Shown piece after piece: positions 7,793 to 14,300 of a stretch of 23,565 nt of DNA. Under the pieces are notes generated by a model. The model was not told the origin of the DNA and did no database searches. It worked only from the letters and a program-made list of their open reading frames with translations. Source of the stretch: JARRQB01 sp965368585. Its GTDB lineage: Bacteria; Pseudomonadota; Gammaproteobacteria; Chromatiales; Chromatiaceae. The position numbers were made by a program, and so were the translations under genes. The stretch lies in NCBI GenBank assembly GCA_965368585.1, contig CBDUNM010000073.1, positions 1-23,565 of the forward strand. Reading direction: 5' to 3'. Position 1 is the first letter of the stretch. Each line of letters opens with the position of its first letter.

Positions 7793-8115
7793 AAGAACTG
7801 AACTTCAGTCAGCTGAAAAAGCTGGAAATTATCCTCGAGGGCGAGCACAAGGAGTTTGCCACGGACCTTCTCGACCATGCCGGCGTGAAGGGCTACACAA
7901 TCGTCAATAACCTCTCCGGCAAGGGCAGTCATGGTTTCCATGAAGGTCACCTGATGTTTAATGAGGAAGACGTCCTCATCATGATCATCGCCGCGGTGCC
8001 CCCGGCGTTGGTCGAACCCATCCTCGAAGGGTTTGCCCCCTTCTACAGCAAGCATTCCGGCGTCGTGTTCATATCAGACATCCAGGTTACCCGCCTGGTC
8101 AAGTTCACCTCATGA
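7789..8115 (+). CDS. PII-like signalling protein of the DAB operon
   Basis: A 108-residue protein with the ferredoxin-like PII fold pattern: a beta strand (KKLEIILEG), a helix (EFATDLLDHAG), a strand and T-loop region (GYTIVNNLSGKGSHGFH), and further strands (EDVLIMIIAAVP, VVFISDIQVTRLVKF). The T-loop lacks the conserved uridylylated tyrosine context of GlnB/GlnK, so it belongs with divergent, carboxysome-associated PII-like proteins, of which one (CPII) is reported to bind nucleotide and bicarbonate. The ATG overlaps the dabA stop (ATGA), so it is co-translated with the pump. It probably senses adenylates or inorganic carbon and gates DAB. That role is inference; fold and position are clear. 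Confidence 0.85.
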   Translation: MKELNFSQLKKLEIILEGEHKEFATDLLDHAGVKGYTIVNNLSGKGSHGFHEGHLMFNEEDVLIMIIAAVPPALVEPILEGFAPFYSKHSGVVFISDIQVTRLVKFTS

Positions 8116-8651
8116 TCAGGCATCCCCTGCGCGCATCGAATCGATTGATGCCTAAAAGGCTGTCCAAGAGTATGCCGATTGCTTGTTGAGGGAGCGGCGC
8201 CCCGCCGCGATCAAGAGCTGTCGCGCGTTCACGGCCTTGCTAAAGCAACGCATCGATTACTATCGATGATTTTGATCGAAACTATCTGTTGTTATCTAAA
8301 GTCGCAAACCTGTATAAATAACGGATTGCCGAGCCAAACCAACACTCTTTCAAGATGATATTCCCGCAACGTCGTTGCAGCGGTTGGCAAGGGAAAAGGC
8401 CGTTGCCTGCGTGGTGAACGCTGCGCCGAGTGCGAAACAGCCTGTGGACGCTGAACCCGGCAATATCAACTTGAAAGAGTACTACGACATCGGCAATTGG
8501 CAGTCCGCAACGAGGTTTGATTCAAAAATCCGCGAGGCGACAAAGGTGGTTGCGTTACTTCCCCCGCTGTCACGGGTGATTTTCAGTATAATGGCGAGGT
8601 TTTTTTCATCAGTTTGCGCCATCGTTGCTCCGCATACCTGAACCCACTCCG
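8116..8651. other. Intergenic region between the PII gene and csoS1D
   Basis: No convincing gene. A dyad AGGCATC (8118-8124) / GATGCCT (8147-8153) follows the operon end but has no T-run, so it is a weak terminator candidate at best. The dyad TCGAT-N7-ATCGA sits at 8263-8279, just before a promoter-like element. A 267-base frame from a TTG at 8375 to 8641 has no family resemblance and no ribosome site; it is considered chance. A TATAAT hexamer occurs at 8587-8592 without a good -35. Confidence 0.4.
8289..8318 (+). promoter_or_regulatory. Candidate sigma-70 promoter for csoS1D
   Basis: TTGTTA (8289-8294), an 18-bp spacer, then TATAAA (8313-8318) preceded directly by TG. It lies in an AT-rich patch of an otherwise GC-rich intergenic region and about 330 bases upstream of csoS1D, so the leader would be long. 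The TATAAT at 8587-8592, nearer the gene, is an alternative. Confidence 0.3.
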
Positions 8652-9284
8652 ATGCAGACCAAAAATCCGCCAATATCGCTCAGAACCTACGTCTATATCG
8701 ACTCGCTGCAACCGCAGTTGGCCGAGTATATGGCAACCGTGTCTCAGGGATTTCTGCCGATACCCGGCGATGCCTGCCTGTGGATCGAGGTCTCTCCCGG
8801 TATGGCGGTGCATCGCCTGACCGACATCGCACTGAAGGCGACGCGGGTCCACCTTGCACAGCAGGTGGTCGAACGTGCGTACGGCTCGATGGTCATCCAC
8901 CAACGCGACCAGAGTGATGTCCGTGAGGCCGGTCGCATTCTGCTGCAGCACATGAACGCGCATCAGGAGGATCGCGAAATCTGCCGCACGGCATGGCGCG
9001 AAATCATCCGCGGCATGACACCCGATCACACGGTGTTGATCAATCGTCAGGACCGCCGCGGGTCGATGATACTTCCTGGTCAGAGCATGTTTATCCTGGA
9101 GACCGAACCTGCCGGGTATGTTGTCTATGCCGCCAATCAGGCAGAGAAAGCCGCAAACATCACACTCATCGATGTACGGGCTGTTGGGGCATTTGGCCGC
9201 CTTACACTCGCCGGACGCGAGGGTGATGTTGATGAAGCGGCCGGAGCGGCCATAGCTGCCATTAACAATCCTTCCGGTACCTAG
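8652..9284 (+). CDS. csoS1D: Carboxysome shell trimer CsoS1D (tandem BMC domain)
   Basis: A 210-residue protein with two BMC domains in tandem. CsoS1D trimers stack and form a large gated pore thought to admit bigger metabolites such as RuBP and PGA into the alpha-carboxysome. The diagnostic block GFLPIPGDACLWIEVSPGMA (33-52), followed by HRLTDIALKA, is plain, and the gating pair E74-R75 (QVVERAYGSM) is present. The ATG at 8652 is preferred over an upstream in-frame TTG at 8625, since the family begins shortly before the YVYIDS strand, though neither has a good ribosome site. It stands apart from the main cso operon, on the opposite strand, between the DAB operon and a Nudix gene. Confidence 0.93.
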   Translation: MQTKNPPISLRTYVYIDSLQPQLAEYMATVSQGFLPIPGDACLWIEVSPGMAVHRLTDIALKATRVHLAQQVVERAYGSMVIHQRDQSDVREAGRILLQHMNAHQEDREICRTAWREIIRGMTPDHTVLINRQDRRGSMILPGQSMFILETEPAGYVVYAANQAEKAANITLIDVRAVGAFGRLTLAGREGDVDEAAGAAIAAINNPSGT

Positions 9285-9301
9285 TTCGGAGCGTTTGGCG
9301 T

Positions 9302-9856
9302 ATGCACCGCAGTGAACTCCTCTTCCTGCTGGCTCGTCATCGGCCCGCCACCGTATCCGAGGCGGGCAACGTCGCACGAGCACGGCGTTTTGTGCAACAG
9401 CACGCCGACTGCTTTCACCGCGAGCTTGCGCACGGCCATGTTACTGGCTCGGCCTGGGTCGTAAATCCGGCCCGTAACAAGGTGCTGCTGATGCACCATC
9501 GTAAACACAATGAATGGTACCAGCCCGGCGGACACGCGGACGGTGATGCCGATATACTGCGCGTGGCACTGCGCGAAACGCACGAGGAGACGGGTATCCC
9601 TGCCGAGCACATCAAGCTGGTGGACGGCACCATATTCGATGTCGATATCCACACTATTCCTGCGATGGGCGCAGAGCCACGCCATACGCACTTCGATATC
9701 CGCTTCCTGGTCGAAATCGATGACAAGTTGCCGGTGCCGGGAAATGACGAATCCCACGAAGTTCTGTGGGTACCGGTTTACGAGGCCTCCCGGTTCAACA
9801 ACAATTTATCGACCTATCGGATGGTGGACAAGACCCGGCGCCTGCGCCGCCGCTGA
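9302..9856 (+). CDS. Nudix hydrolase
   Basis: A 184-residue Nudix-fold protein, expected to cleave a nucleoside diphosphate linked to another group and to need Mg2+. The Nudix box is at 77-99: G77-x5-A83-x7-R91-E92-x2-E95-E96-x-G98. The catalytic REUxEExG part is intact, but the first glutamate of the consensus is Ala83 with Asp82 beside it. A substrate-binding strand region precedes the box (HHRKHNEWYQPGGHADGD). It begins 17 bases after csoS1D and is probably co-transcribed with it; a link to carboxysome or Calvin-cycle metabolite repair is possible but unproven. Substrate cannot be named from sequence. Its 3' end faces the cbbR gene convergently. Confidence 0.85.
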   Translation: MHRSELLFLLARHRPATVSEAGNVARARRFVQQHADCFHRELAHGHVTGSAWVVNPARNKVLLMHHRKHNEWYQPGGHADGDADILRVALRETHEETGIPAEHIKLVDGTIFDVDIHTIPAMGAEPRHTHFDIRFLVEIDDKLPVPGNDESHEVLWVPVYEASRFNNNLSTYRMVDKTRRLRRR

Positions 9857-10160
9857 ACACCGTATGCATTCAGGAGAACGCCTAACCTGCATGTTGCACC
9901 AGTATCCGCAATGATCGCGCCGGCCAGGTGCGTTTGGACTTGCAATCGAAGCGGGCTTGCTTCGCGCGGCAAGCCACCGTCGAACCTACAGGGGTGAGCT
10001 GCAAAGCATTGAACGCCATTACAGGGATGTAGTGGCTGGACTTTTTCGCGTGGCAGGAACTGCAAAGCGCATTAGTATTTGCGGCGTCTTCCGGAAGAAA
10101 CAACCGGTAGCGGTCGCCCCGCTCGAGCCCAACTCATCGCTGCAGTCTGTGCCATTCCGC
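9857..10160. other. Convergent intergenic region with hairpin repeats
   Basis: No gene is seen between the convergent Nudix and cbbR ends. It contains a 27-bp motif at 9970-9996 (CAAGCCACCGTCG then AACCTACAGGGGTG) that recurs in diverged form at 23136-23162, and the hairpin-type palindrome TACAGGGATGTA at 10020-10031. No classical terminator with a T-run was found for either gene. Short frames here on both strands have no family resemblance. Confidence 0.4.
9970..9996 (+). repeat. Dispersed intergenic repeat, copy 1
   Basis: A 27-bp segment matching 23136-23162 at about 23 of 27 positions (shared CAAGCCACCGTCG-N2-CCT-N-CAGGG-N-TG). Both copies are intergenic and are associated with a CAGGGATG-centred palindrome of TACAGGGATGTA or TGCAGGGATGCA type, resembling dispersed hairpin elements of gammaproteobacterial genomes. 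Confidence 0.4.
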
Positions 10161-11168
10161 CTAACTCAGGATCTCCTTCATATCAGGCCACTGCCGCTGC
10201 AGTTGCTCGCGTATCTGCGGCTCGATCCCCCCCACAAACTCAAGGAAGGCTTGGGCGATCAGCGACAGCTGTCTGCCTTTGCGGTGGACAATGTACCACT
10301 GGCGCAGAATCGGAAATCCCTCCACGTCGAGCAGCGCCACGGGGCCATCAGGACCTTCCAGCGCCAAGGCGTGCAGCGACAGCACAGAGAGTCCAAGACC
10401 GGCCACGATGGCATGCTTGATGGCCTCATTGCTGCCCAGTTCCATCCGCACCTTAAGACTCAGATCCTGTTGATCGAACAAACGCAGCATGGCATTGCGT
10501 ATTCCCGATCCCGGCTCCCGCAGAATGACCGGTTCCTCCGCGATCCGCGCCAGTGGAATATTTGTCTGTCCCACCAACGGATGGTGGCGCGGCGCCATCA
10601 CCACCAAGGGATTCGGCGCAAAGGGAAACGCCTCAATGTCGTCGATCTGCTCCACCGGAGCCTGCCCCATGATAAAGAGATCGTCTTCATTGTTCTTTAT
10701 CCGATCAATGATCTGATCGCGATTGAAGACATTGAGCGCAACCTCTATGCCCGGATAGAGCTGACAAAACTCACCCAGTATCTCGGGCGCAAAACAGTTC
10801 GCCGTAGTAATCACACCCAGCGTGAGACGCCCGGTTCTCATTCCCTTCAGATCTGCCATCTTTATCTCCAGGTTGGAGAGCGTGGCGAAGATTTGACGGC
10901 AGTATCCATATAGCTCGGTTCCGGCTTCCGTTGGCCGCAACGTACGTCCCACCTGCTCGAACAGCGGGAGCCCGACCGTATCGGTCAGTTTCTTTACTTG
11001 CATGGAAACAGTCGGCTGCGTCAGAAATAGCGCCTCGGCGGCACGCGTCAAGCTACCGAGCCGGACACTGGCTTCGTAGATTTGCAGCTGTCGCAGAGTC
11101 AAATGGCGGATCAGATGATCCGACATCATCGCCGGCGGGGTATCATTCAATCCGCCAGGAGACGTCAC
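10161..11168 (-). CDS. cbbR: LysR-type regulator, CbbR-like
   Basis: A LysR-family transcription factor of 335 residues. The N-terminal winged helix-turn-helix is HLTLRQLQIYEASVRLGSLT, then RAAEALFLTQPTVSMQVKKL. The effector domain follows, with the typical LTLGVITTANCFAPEILGEF and NNEDDLFIMGQ segments of CbbR proteins. CbbR activates cbb genes and responds to metabolites such as RuBP, NADPH or 2-phosphoglycolate. The GTG start at 11168 has a good ribosome site (GAGG, 7-base spacing); the ATGs at 11129 and 11126 are alternatives nearer the usual length. It lies 138 bases after mcdB on the same strand, at the 3' end of the operon, instead of divergently from cbbL as is common. The cbb target is inferred from location and similarity. 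Confidence 0.82.
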   Translation of the reverse strand: MTSPGGLNDTPPAMMSDHLIRHLTLRQLQIYEASVRLGSLTRAAEALFLTQPTVSMQVKKLTDTVGLPLFEQVGRTLRPTEAGTELYGYCRQIFATLSNLEIKMADLKGMRTGRLTLGVITTANCFAPEILGEFCQLYPGIEVALNVFNRDQIIDRIKNNEDDLFIMGQAPVEQIDDIEAFPFAPNPLVVMAPRHHPLVGQTNIPLARIAEEPVILREPGSGIRNAMLRLFDQQDLSLKVRMELGSNEAIKHAIVAGLGLSVLSLHALALEGPDGPVALLDVEGFPILRQWYIVHRKGRQLSLIAQAFLEFVGGIEPQIREQLQRQWPDMKEILS

Positions 11169-11306
11169 ATAGTTACCTCATGATTGCCTGACGCCTGCGC
11201 GGTAAAGATGCGTGTCAAGCGAACGCGGCAGATCGGCGCGACAGCCGAATGATCAACCGGCCCGCACCAGCGGGGACTGGAATGCTTTGACTCCGGCCGA
11301 GACACG

Positions 11307-11594
11307 TCAGTCCGGCCAGACTCTCCCAGATGATTGATATCCAGTGAGCTCCGGGGGGGCTGACCCGGCAGGCGCAGCCTTGGGTTTGGCGGCGACTTTT
11401 TTCTCGCTTGTGCCGGCACCTTTAGCCGGGGTGCCCACCACGGCCGATGCCGCCTTGGCCACCGCCTTATTCTGCGGGGCCGGTGCAGCTGCCTGCGCAG
11501 TGCTATCCGACTCATTGTCGGGGGTTGTGCCTTCGGTTTTCGTTTTACGAATCGAAGCCATGAGCTGATCGCCAGTATTGTCTTTGGTCGTCAC
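11307..11594 (-). CDS. mcdB: Carboxysome positioning adaptor McdB
   Basis: A 95-residue protein, rich in Ala, Lys, Pro, Ser and Thr and predicted to be disordered, with little hydrophobic core. It ends GYQSSGRVWPD; a tryptophan within the last few residues is the invariant feature of McdB proteins. McdB coats carboxysomes and stimulates the McdA ATPase so that they space out over the nucleoid. The GTG start at 11594 overlaps the mcdA stop (GTGA), with GGTG as a possible ribosome site; an ATG at 11561 would give a shorter form. Identification rests on operon place, composition and the terminal Trp, since McdB sequences are poorly conserved. Confidence 0.8.
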   Translation of the reverse strand: MTTKDNTGDQLMASIRKTKTEGTTPDNESDSTAQAAAPAPQNKAVAKAASAVVGTPAKGAGTSEKKVAAKPKAAPAGSAPPELTGYQSSGRVWPD

Positions 11595-12220
11595 AATAAG
11601 TTCACCATTTCATCGACGAGTTGCCTTATTTCATCCGCCGCGGCAGCGCCCTGACTACCCACGTCCAACACGCTTTTGCCCCGCATGACTGTTTGCTTGT
11701 ATATCACGCGGCGGCAGATAACGCTTTGCGCCGCAGGCAGACTGAGTTCCGCCAGGGCTTCTCTCATCACCCGAGAAAGCCGCGTACGCGGCTCCAGCTG
11801 ATTAATCACAAGCAGCGCTTCGAGATCAGGATTCACTTCCCGGGCGCGCCCAACCTCGGCTTCGATCTGCACGCTGGCCCAAAGATCCAGAGGAGACGGC
11901 TGGACCGGGATCAGCGCCAAGTCGGCACGAGACAGAGCTTCACTGGTCTGTTTGGAATGAACCGACGGCGGACAGTCGATGACAATATAACGCGCTGACC
12001 CAGCGTGATCCACTGCCGCTTTAGCCGCATCCTCGCTCGCGGAAATGACAGCGAATGCACTGTTTCCCTCGGCAATTGTATGCCAGTTGTGCGCAGACTG
12101 TTGTGGATCCGCATCCAGGACAAGTGTTTCATCACGCTCCGCGAGGGCGCTTGCCAGATTGATACACAGTGTGGTCTTGCCCGCACCACCCTTGTTGCCT
12201 ACCAGTGCGATAATCGACAT
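11591..12220 (-). CDS. mcdA: ParA-type carboxysome positioning ATPase McdA
   Basis: A 209-residue ParA/MinD-family ATPase. The deviant Walker A motif NKGGAGKTT with its signature lysine lies at 8-16. A switch motif (VLDADPQQSAHNW) and the Walker B-type strand YIVIDCPPSVHS follow. ATP-bound McdA dimers bind DNA non-specifically and, with McdB, move and space carboxysomes. The ATG at 12220 begins directly at the first beta strand (MSIIALVGN); longer starts up to 12292 overlap the preceding gene and are unlikely. It begins 7 bases after the acRAF stop and overlaps mcdB by four bases, confirming an operon pair. The alternative, a plasmid-type ParA, is unlikely here. Confidence 0.9.
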   Translation of the reverse strand: MSIIALVGNKGGAGKTTLCINLASALAERDETLVLDADPQQSAHNWHTIAEGNSAFAVISASEDAAKAAVDHAGSARYIVIDCPPSVHSKQTSEALSRADLALIPVQPSPLDLWASVQIEAEVGRAREVNPDLEALLVINQLEPRTRLSRVMREALAELSLPAAQSVICRRVIYKQTVMRGKSVLDVGSQGAAAADEIRQLVDEMVNLL

Positions 12221-12227
12221 GAATTGA

Positions 12228-12491
12228 TCAGGAACCCGCCTGTTCAGCGTAGAGCGCGTCGAGCATCTCAGCGAACTGCCGCTGTTTTTCACTCATTGAC
12301 TCGCTCTCCTCGTCGGCGTGGATCGTGATATTCACATAGTCACGCCCGAAGCCCATGTCGGGGTAGAGAGATTCTTGCTCTGACAGCTCAGCGGCTCGAT
12401 CGAGGAAGTCACGCAATTCGGAATAGCTACCAAATTCATAGCGTTGTTCAAGACACAATGGCCGCTTGCGCTCCCGCCACTGCGAGCTCAT
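12228..12491 (-). CDS. Rubisco assembly factor acRAF (PCD-like)
   Basis: An 87-residue protein with the pterin-4a-carbinolamine-dehydratase-like fold. The sequence WRERKRPLCLEQRYEFGSYS then LRDFLDRAAELSE and YPDMGFGRDYVNITI matches the alpha-carboxysome-associated acRAF family, which helps form I Rubisco large subunits assemble and has lost dehydratase activity. The tail is acidic (HADEESESMSEKQRQ). It lies between the bacterioferritin-like gene and mcdA, the usual place in cso operons. The start ATG at 12491 gives the expected length. Confidence comes from motif and context together. Confidence 0.82.
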   Translation of the reverse strand: MSSQWRERKRPLCLEQRYEFGSYSELRDFLDRAAELSEQESLYPDMGFGRDYVNITIHADEESESMSEKQRQFAEMLDALYAEQAGS

Positions 12492-12546
12492 TCAGCGCCC
12501 CGCAGGCGCCCGTCGCCCCCGATGTGAGACCCTGCTATCAACACGC

Positions 12547-13002
12547 TCAAGCGTCGATCTCTCCGCTTCGCAACTGCGTTTGCCAATCGAGTAGTTCCTG
12601 ATGGTGTGCCCTCTCCTCTTCGAGCAGCGTATGGAAGAACAACCGGCTGTCGTGATCGCCAATTCTGGCACTGTGGCTTGCTGCCGCATGGTAAAGGTTG
12701 ATCAGCTCCTGCTCAAACTGCTGGTTGATGCCCAACATTTCAACCAGGCTCTCCCCCAACTTGACCGGCCTGAGTTGCGAAGCGTTCGGCGCAACGCCGA
12801 GCGCCAGCATGCGTTCGATGATCCGATCGGTATGTTGCAACTCTTCCTCGGCTTCCTGCCGAAGCCGCTGGGCAGCGCTCGCCAGTCCCCAGTACGCCAC
12901 CAAGCGTGCCTGGGTACTGTAGAGCTGAACTGCCGAGAATTCCAGGCTGAGCGCCCTGCCCAGATAACCCAGCACTCCCTGATCGGCCCGTGCCGCCAGC
13001 AT
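12547..13002 (-). CDS. Bacterioferritin-like protein of the cso operon
   Basis: A 151-residue four-helix ferritin-like protein. Candidate di-iron ligands appear in order: Glu in SLEFSAVQLY (about 21), the E..H pair in EAEEELQHTDRI (about 51-54), and the EExxxH motif in LLEEERAHHQEL near 128-133; the fourth-helix pattern is kept. Genes of this kind are conserved in alpha-carboxysome operons, but their role is not settled (iron or redox handling has been suggested). It begins 32 bases after the second csoS1 gene. ATG 13002 is the only good start before an upstream in-frame stop, although the ribosome site is weak. It lacks the full length and heme contacts that would make it a certain storage bacterioferritin. 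Confidence 0.82.
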   Translation of the reverse strand: MLAARADQGVLGYLGRALSLEFSAVQLYSTQARLVAYWGLASAAQRLRQEAEEELQHTDRIIERMLALGVAPNASQLRPVKLGESLVEMLGINQQFEQELINLYHAAASHSARIGDHDSRLFFHTLLEEERAHHQELLDWQTQLRSGEIDA

Positions 13003-13034
13003 CCGTCTGTCACCAAATATGCGTTGCGTAGCGA

Positions 13035-13337
13035 TTACTCAACGCCGCCGCCGGTCGGGAGAACCGGCTCAACTTCGCGGTGCGGACGCGCGATGATGTG
13101 CGCGGCAACCAAGCCGTCACCCACACGCTCACAGGCATCAGCACCCGCGCGCACCGCCGCGTTCACAGCGCCGGTTTCGCCGCGCACCAGAACGGTGACG
13201 TAGCCACCGCCGACGAACTCACGTCCGATCAGCCGCACCTCTGCCGCCTTGGTCATCGCGTCGGCCGCTTCGATGGCCGGAACCAACCCGCGGGTTTCGA
13301 TCATACCCAGTGCAATACCGTATTTTTCGTTTGCCAT
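13035..13337 (-). CDS. csoS1: Carboxysome shell hexamer CsoS1 (copy 2)
   Basis: A 100-residue single BMC-domain protein that forms the hexameric facets of the alpha-carboxysome shell, with a small central pore for bicarbonate and RuBP. The GLVPAIEAADAMTKAAEVRL stretch, the FVGGGYVTVLVRGE pore strand and the RVGDGLVAAHIIARPH end are diagnostic. It differs from the neighbouring copy by only two residues in the first 92 (K5 for N5, R87 for K87) plus a different tail (PTGGGVE). A GGAG-type ribosome site precedes the ATG. It is transcribed after the first csoS1 with a 70-base gap and before the bacterioferritin-like gene. Confidence 0.95.
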   Translation of the reverse strand: MANEKYGIALGMIETRGLVPAIEAADAMTKAAEVRLIGREFVGGGYVTVLVRGETGAVNAAVRAGADACERVGDGLVAAHIIARPHREVEPVLPTGGGVE

Positions 13338-13407
13338 TGTGTCATCTCCATCAAAATAAGGACGAATCAGTTCGGCGACCGCGCCGGCTAGGCGCAGCCT
13401 CCCTCAG

Positions 13408-13698
13408 TTACTTGCTTTCCAGCACCGGTTCAACTTCTTTGTGAGGACGCGCGATGATGTGTGCAGCCACCAGACCGTCACCCACACGCTCGCAGGCGTC
13501 AGCGCCAGCGCGAACGGCAGCGTTGACAGCACCGGTCTCACCACGCACCAGAACGGTGACATAGCCGCCACCAACGAACTCCCGGCCGATGAGCCGAACC
13601 TCGGCAGCCTTAGTCATTGCGTCTGCGGCCTCGATGGCGGGCACCAGCCCGCGCGTTTCAATCATGCCCAGTGCGATGCCATAGTTTTCGTTTGCCAT
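13408..13698 (-). CDS. csoS1: Carboxysome shell hexamer CsoS1 (copy 1)
   Basis: A 96-residue BMC-domain hexamer protein, near identical to the downstream copy, ending EPVLESK. It forms the bulk of the shell facets. The ribosome site AGGAGA lies upstream of ATG 13698. A 79-base gap separates it from csoS4B and holds a 12-bp palindrome and a promoter-like pair, which would fit extra expression of shell protein over upstream genes. Many cso operons have two or three csoS1 genes (C, A, B); which letters apply here cannot be fixed by sequence alone. Confidence 0.95.
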   Translation of the reverse strand: MANENYGIALGMIETRGLVPAIEAADAMTKAAEVRLIGREFVGGGYVTVLVRGETGAVNAAVRAGADACERVGDGLVAAHIIARPHKEVEPVLESK

Positions 13699-13718
13699 CT
13701 TTTAGTGTCTCCTGTTAC

Positions 13719-13746
13719 CCGATAAATAGGTTTGTAAGAACGTCAA
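13719..13746 (-). promoter_or_regulatory. Candidate internal promoter ahead of csoS1 genes
   Basis: On the minus strand TTGACG (13746-13741), a 16-base spacer and TATCGG (13724-13719) lie about 20 bases before the first csoS1 start. The -35 is good and the -10 is poor. An internal promoter would give the extra shell protein that is needed relative to CsoS4 and CsoSCA. Weak evidence on its own. Confidence 0.3.
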
Positions 13747-13761
13747 AATTCACTTTGCCCC

Positions 13762-13773
13762 GGCGCATGCGCC
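13762..13773 (-). other. 12-bp palindrome between csoS4B and csoS1
   Basis: GGCGCATGCGCC is a perfect 12-bp palindrome starting five bases past the csoS4B stop. It is too loop-poor for a classical hairpin but, with flanking G and C runs, could make an RNA stem. It may mark a transcript processing site or a weak stop between the vertex-protein genes and the highly expressed csoS1 genes. Confidence 0.3.
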
Positions 13774-13777
13774 CGCT

Positions 13778-14047
13778 TCAGGACACCGCCCCGATCGTTT
13801 CCTCCGGGGGCCATTCGTCGATGATCCCGGCGATCGTTAAGTCCGTGAGGATTTCAAAATTCCCGGCCGCAAAGCGCGCGGCGGAACCGCTCGCCAGAAA
13901 AACCCAGTCGCCCGGTTTGGCGCCGACAGGATCGGTTGCCGCCTGGCGCTTGCCGCTGGAATCCCGCACGATACGGAACACCGAATGCTTTAAGCCCTCA
14001 ATCCGTGCGGTACAGACCAACGAGCCTTCAACCTGCAGAATCTGCAT
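13778..14047 (-). CDS. csoS4B: Carboxysome vertex pentamer CsoS4B
   Basis: An 89-residue BMC-P (EutN/CcmL-type) protein that forms pentamers capping the vertices of the icosahedral shell. It begins MQILQVEGSLVCTARIEG and contains the family phrase VGAKPGDWVFLASGSAAR and the DLTIAGIIDEW strand. The start at 14047 overlaps the end of csoS4A by 20 bases and has a strong ribosome site (GGAGG) inside csoS4A; a longer frame to 14089 is less likely. It is paralogous to csoS4A. Shells of this type need only about 12 pentamers each, so low expression relative to csoS1 is expected. Confidence 0.93.
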   Translation of the reverse strand: MQILQVEGSLVCTARIEGLKHSVFRIVRDSSGKRQAATDPVGAKPGDWVFLASGSAARFAAGNFEILTDLTIAGIIDEWPPEETIGAVS

Positions 14048-14300
14048 CGGCTTCCTCCGGGGGTGGCCACTGGTCGATAATGCCGACAATCGTCAGATCG
14101 CTCGGGTAGCCCTTACTACCCGCCGCCTCACGAGCCGCGGAACTTCCCACGCAGATGACCCAGTCGCCCGGTTTCGCGCCGACCGCATCGACGGCAACCG
14201 CCAGGGAGGACCCATCGCGCACCACTTGCAGGTGCTTGTGCTCCATCTCGGCGATACGGTTGGTCGCAACCAGCGGTCTTTCAACCTGGCAGATCTTCAT
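14028..14300 (-). CDS. csoS4A: Carboxysome vertex pentamer CsoS4A
   Basis: A 90-residue BMC-P protein, first of the vertex pair. It begins MKICQVERPLVATNRIAEME and contains VGAKPGDWVICVGSSAAREA and the DLTIVGIIDQW strand typical of CsoS4A. The ATG overlaps the csoSCA stop (ATGA, 14297-14300), so it is translationally coupled. The short acidic tail (PPPEEADADSAG) carries the csoS4B ribosome site in another frame. It is assigned A because it comes first, as in known cso operons. Confidence 0.93.
   Translation of the reverse strand: MKICQVERPLVATNRIAEMEHKHLQVVRDGSSLAVAVDAVGAKPGDWVICVGSSAAREAAGSKGYPSDLTIVGIIDQWPPPEEADADSAG

Noticed and set aside
8118..8153. Dyad AGGCATC/GATGCCT as terminator of the DAB operon
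   Set aside because: The loop is 22 bases and there is no T-run, so an intrinsic terminator is not supported.
8375..8641. An 88-aa frame upstream of csoS1D
   Set aside because: It starts at TTG, has no ribosome site and no recognisable domain; it overlaps promoter-like sequence.
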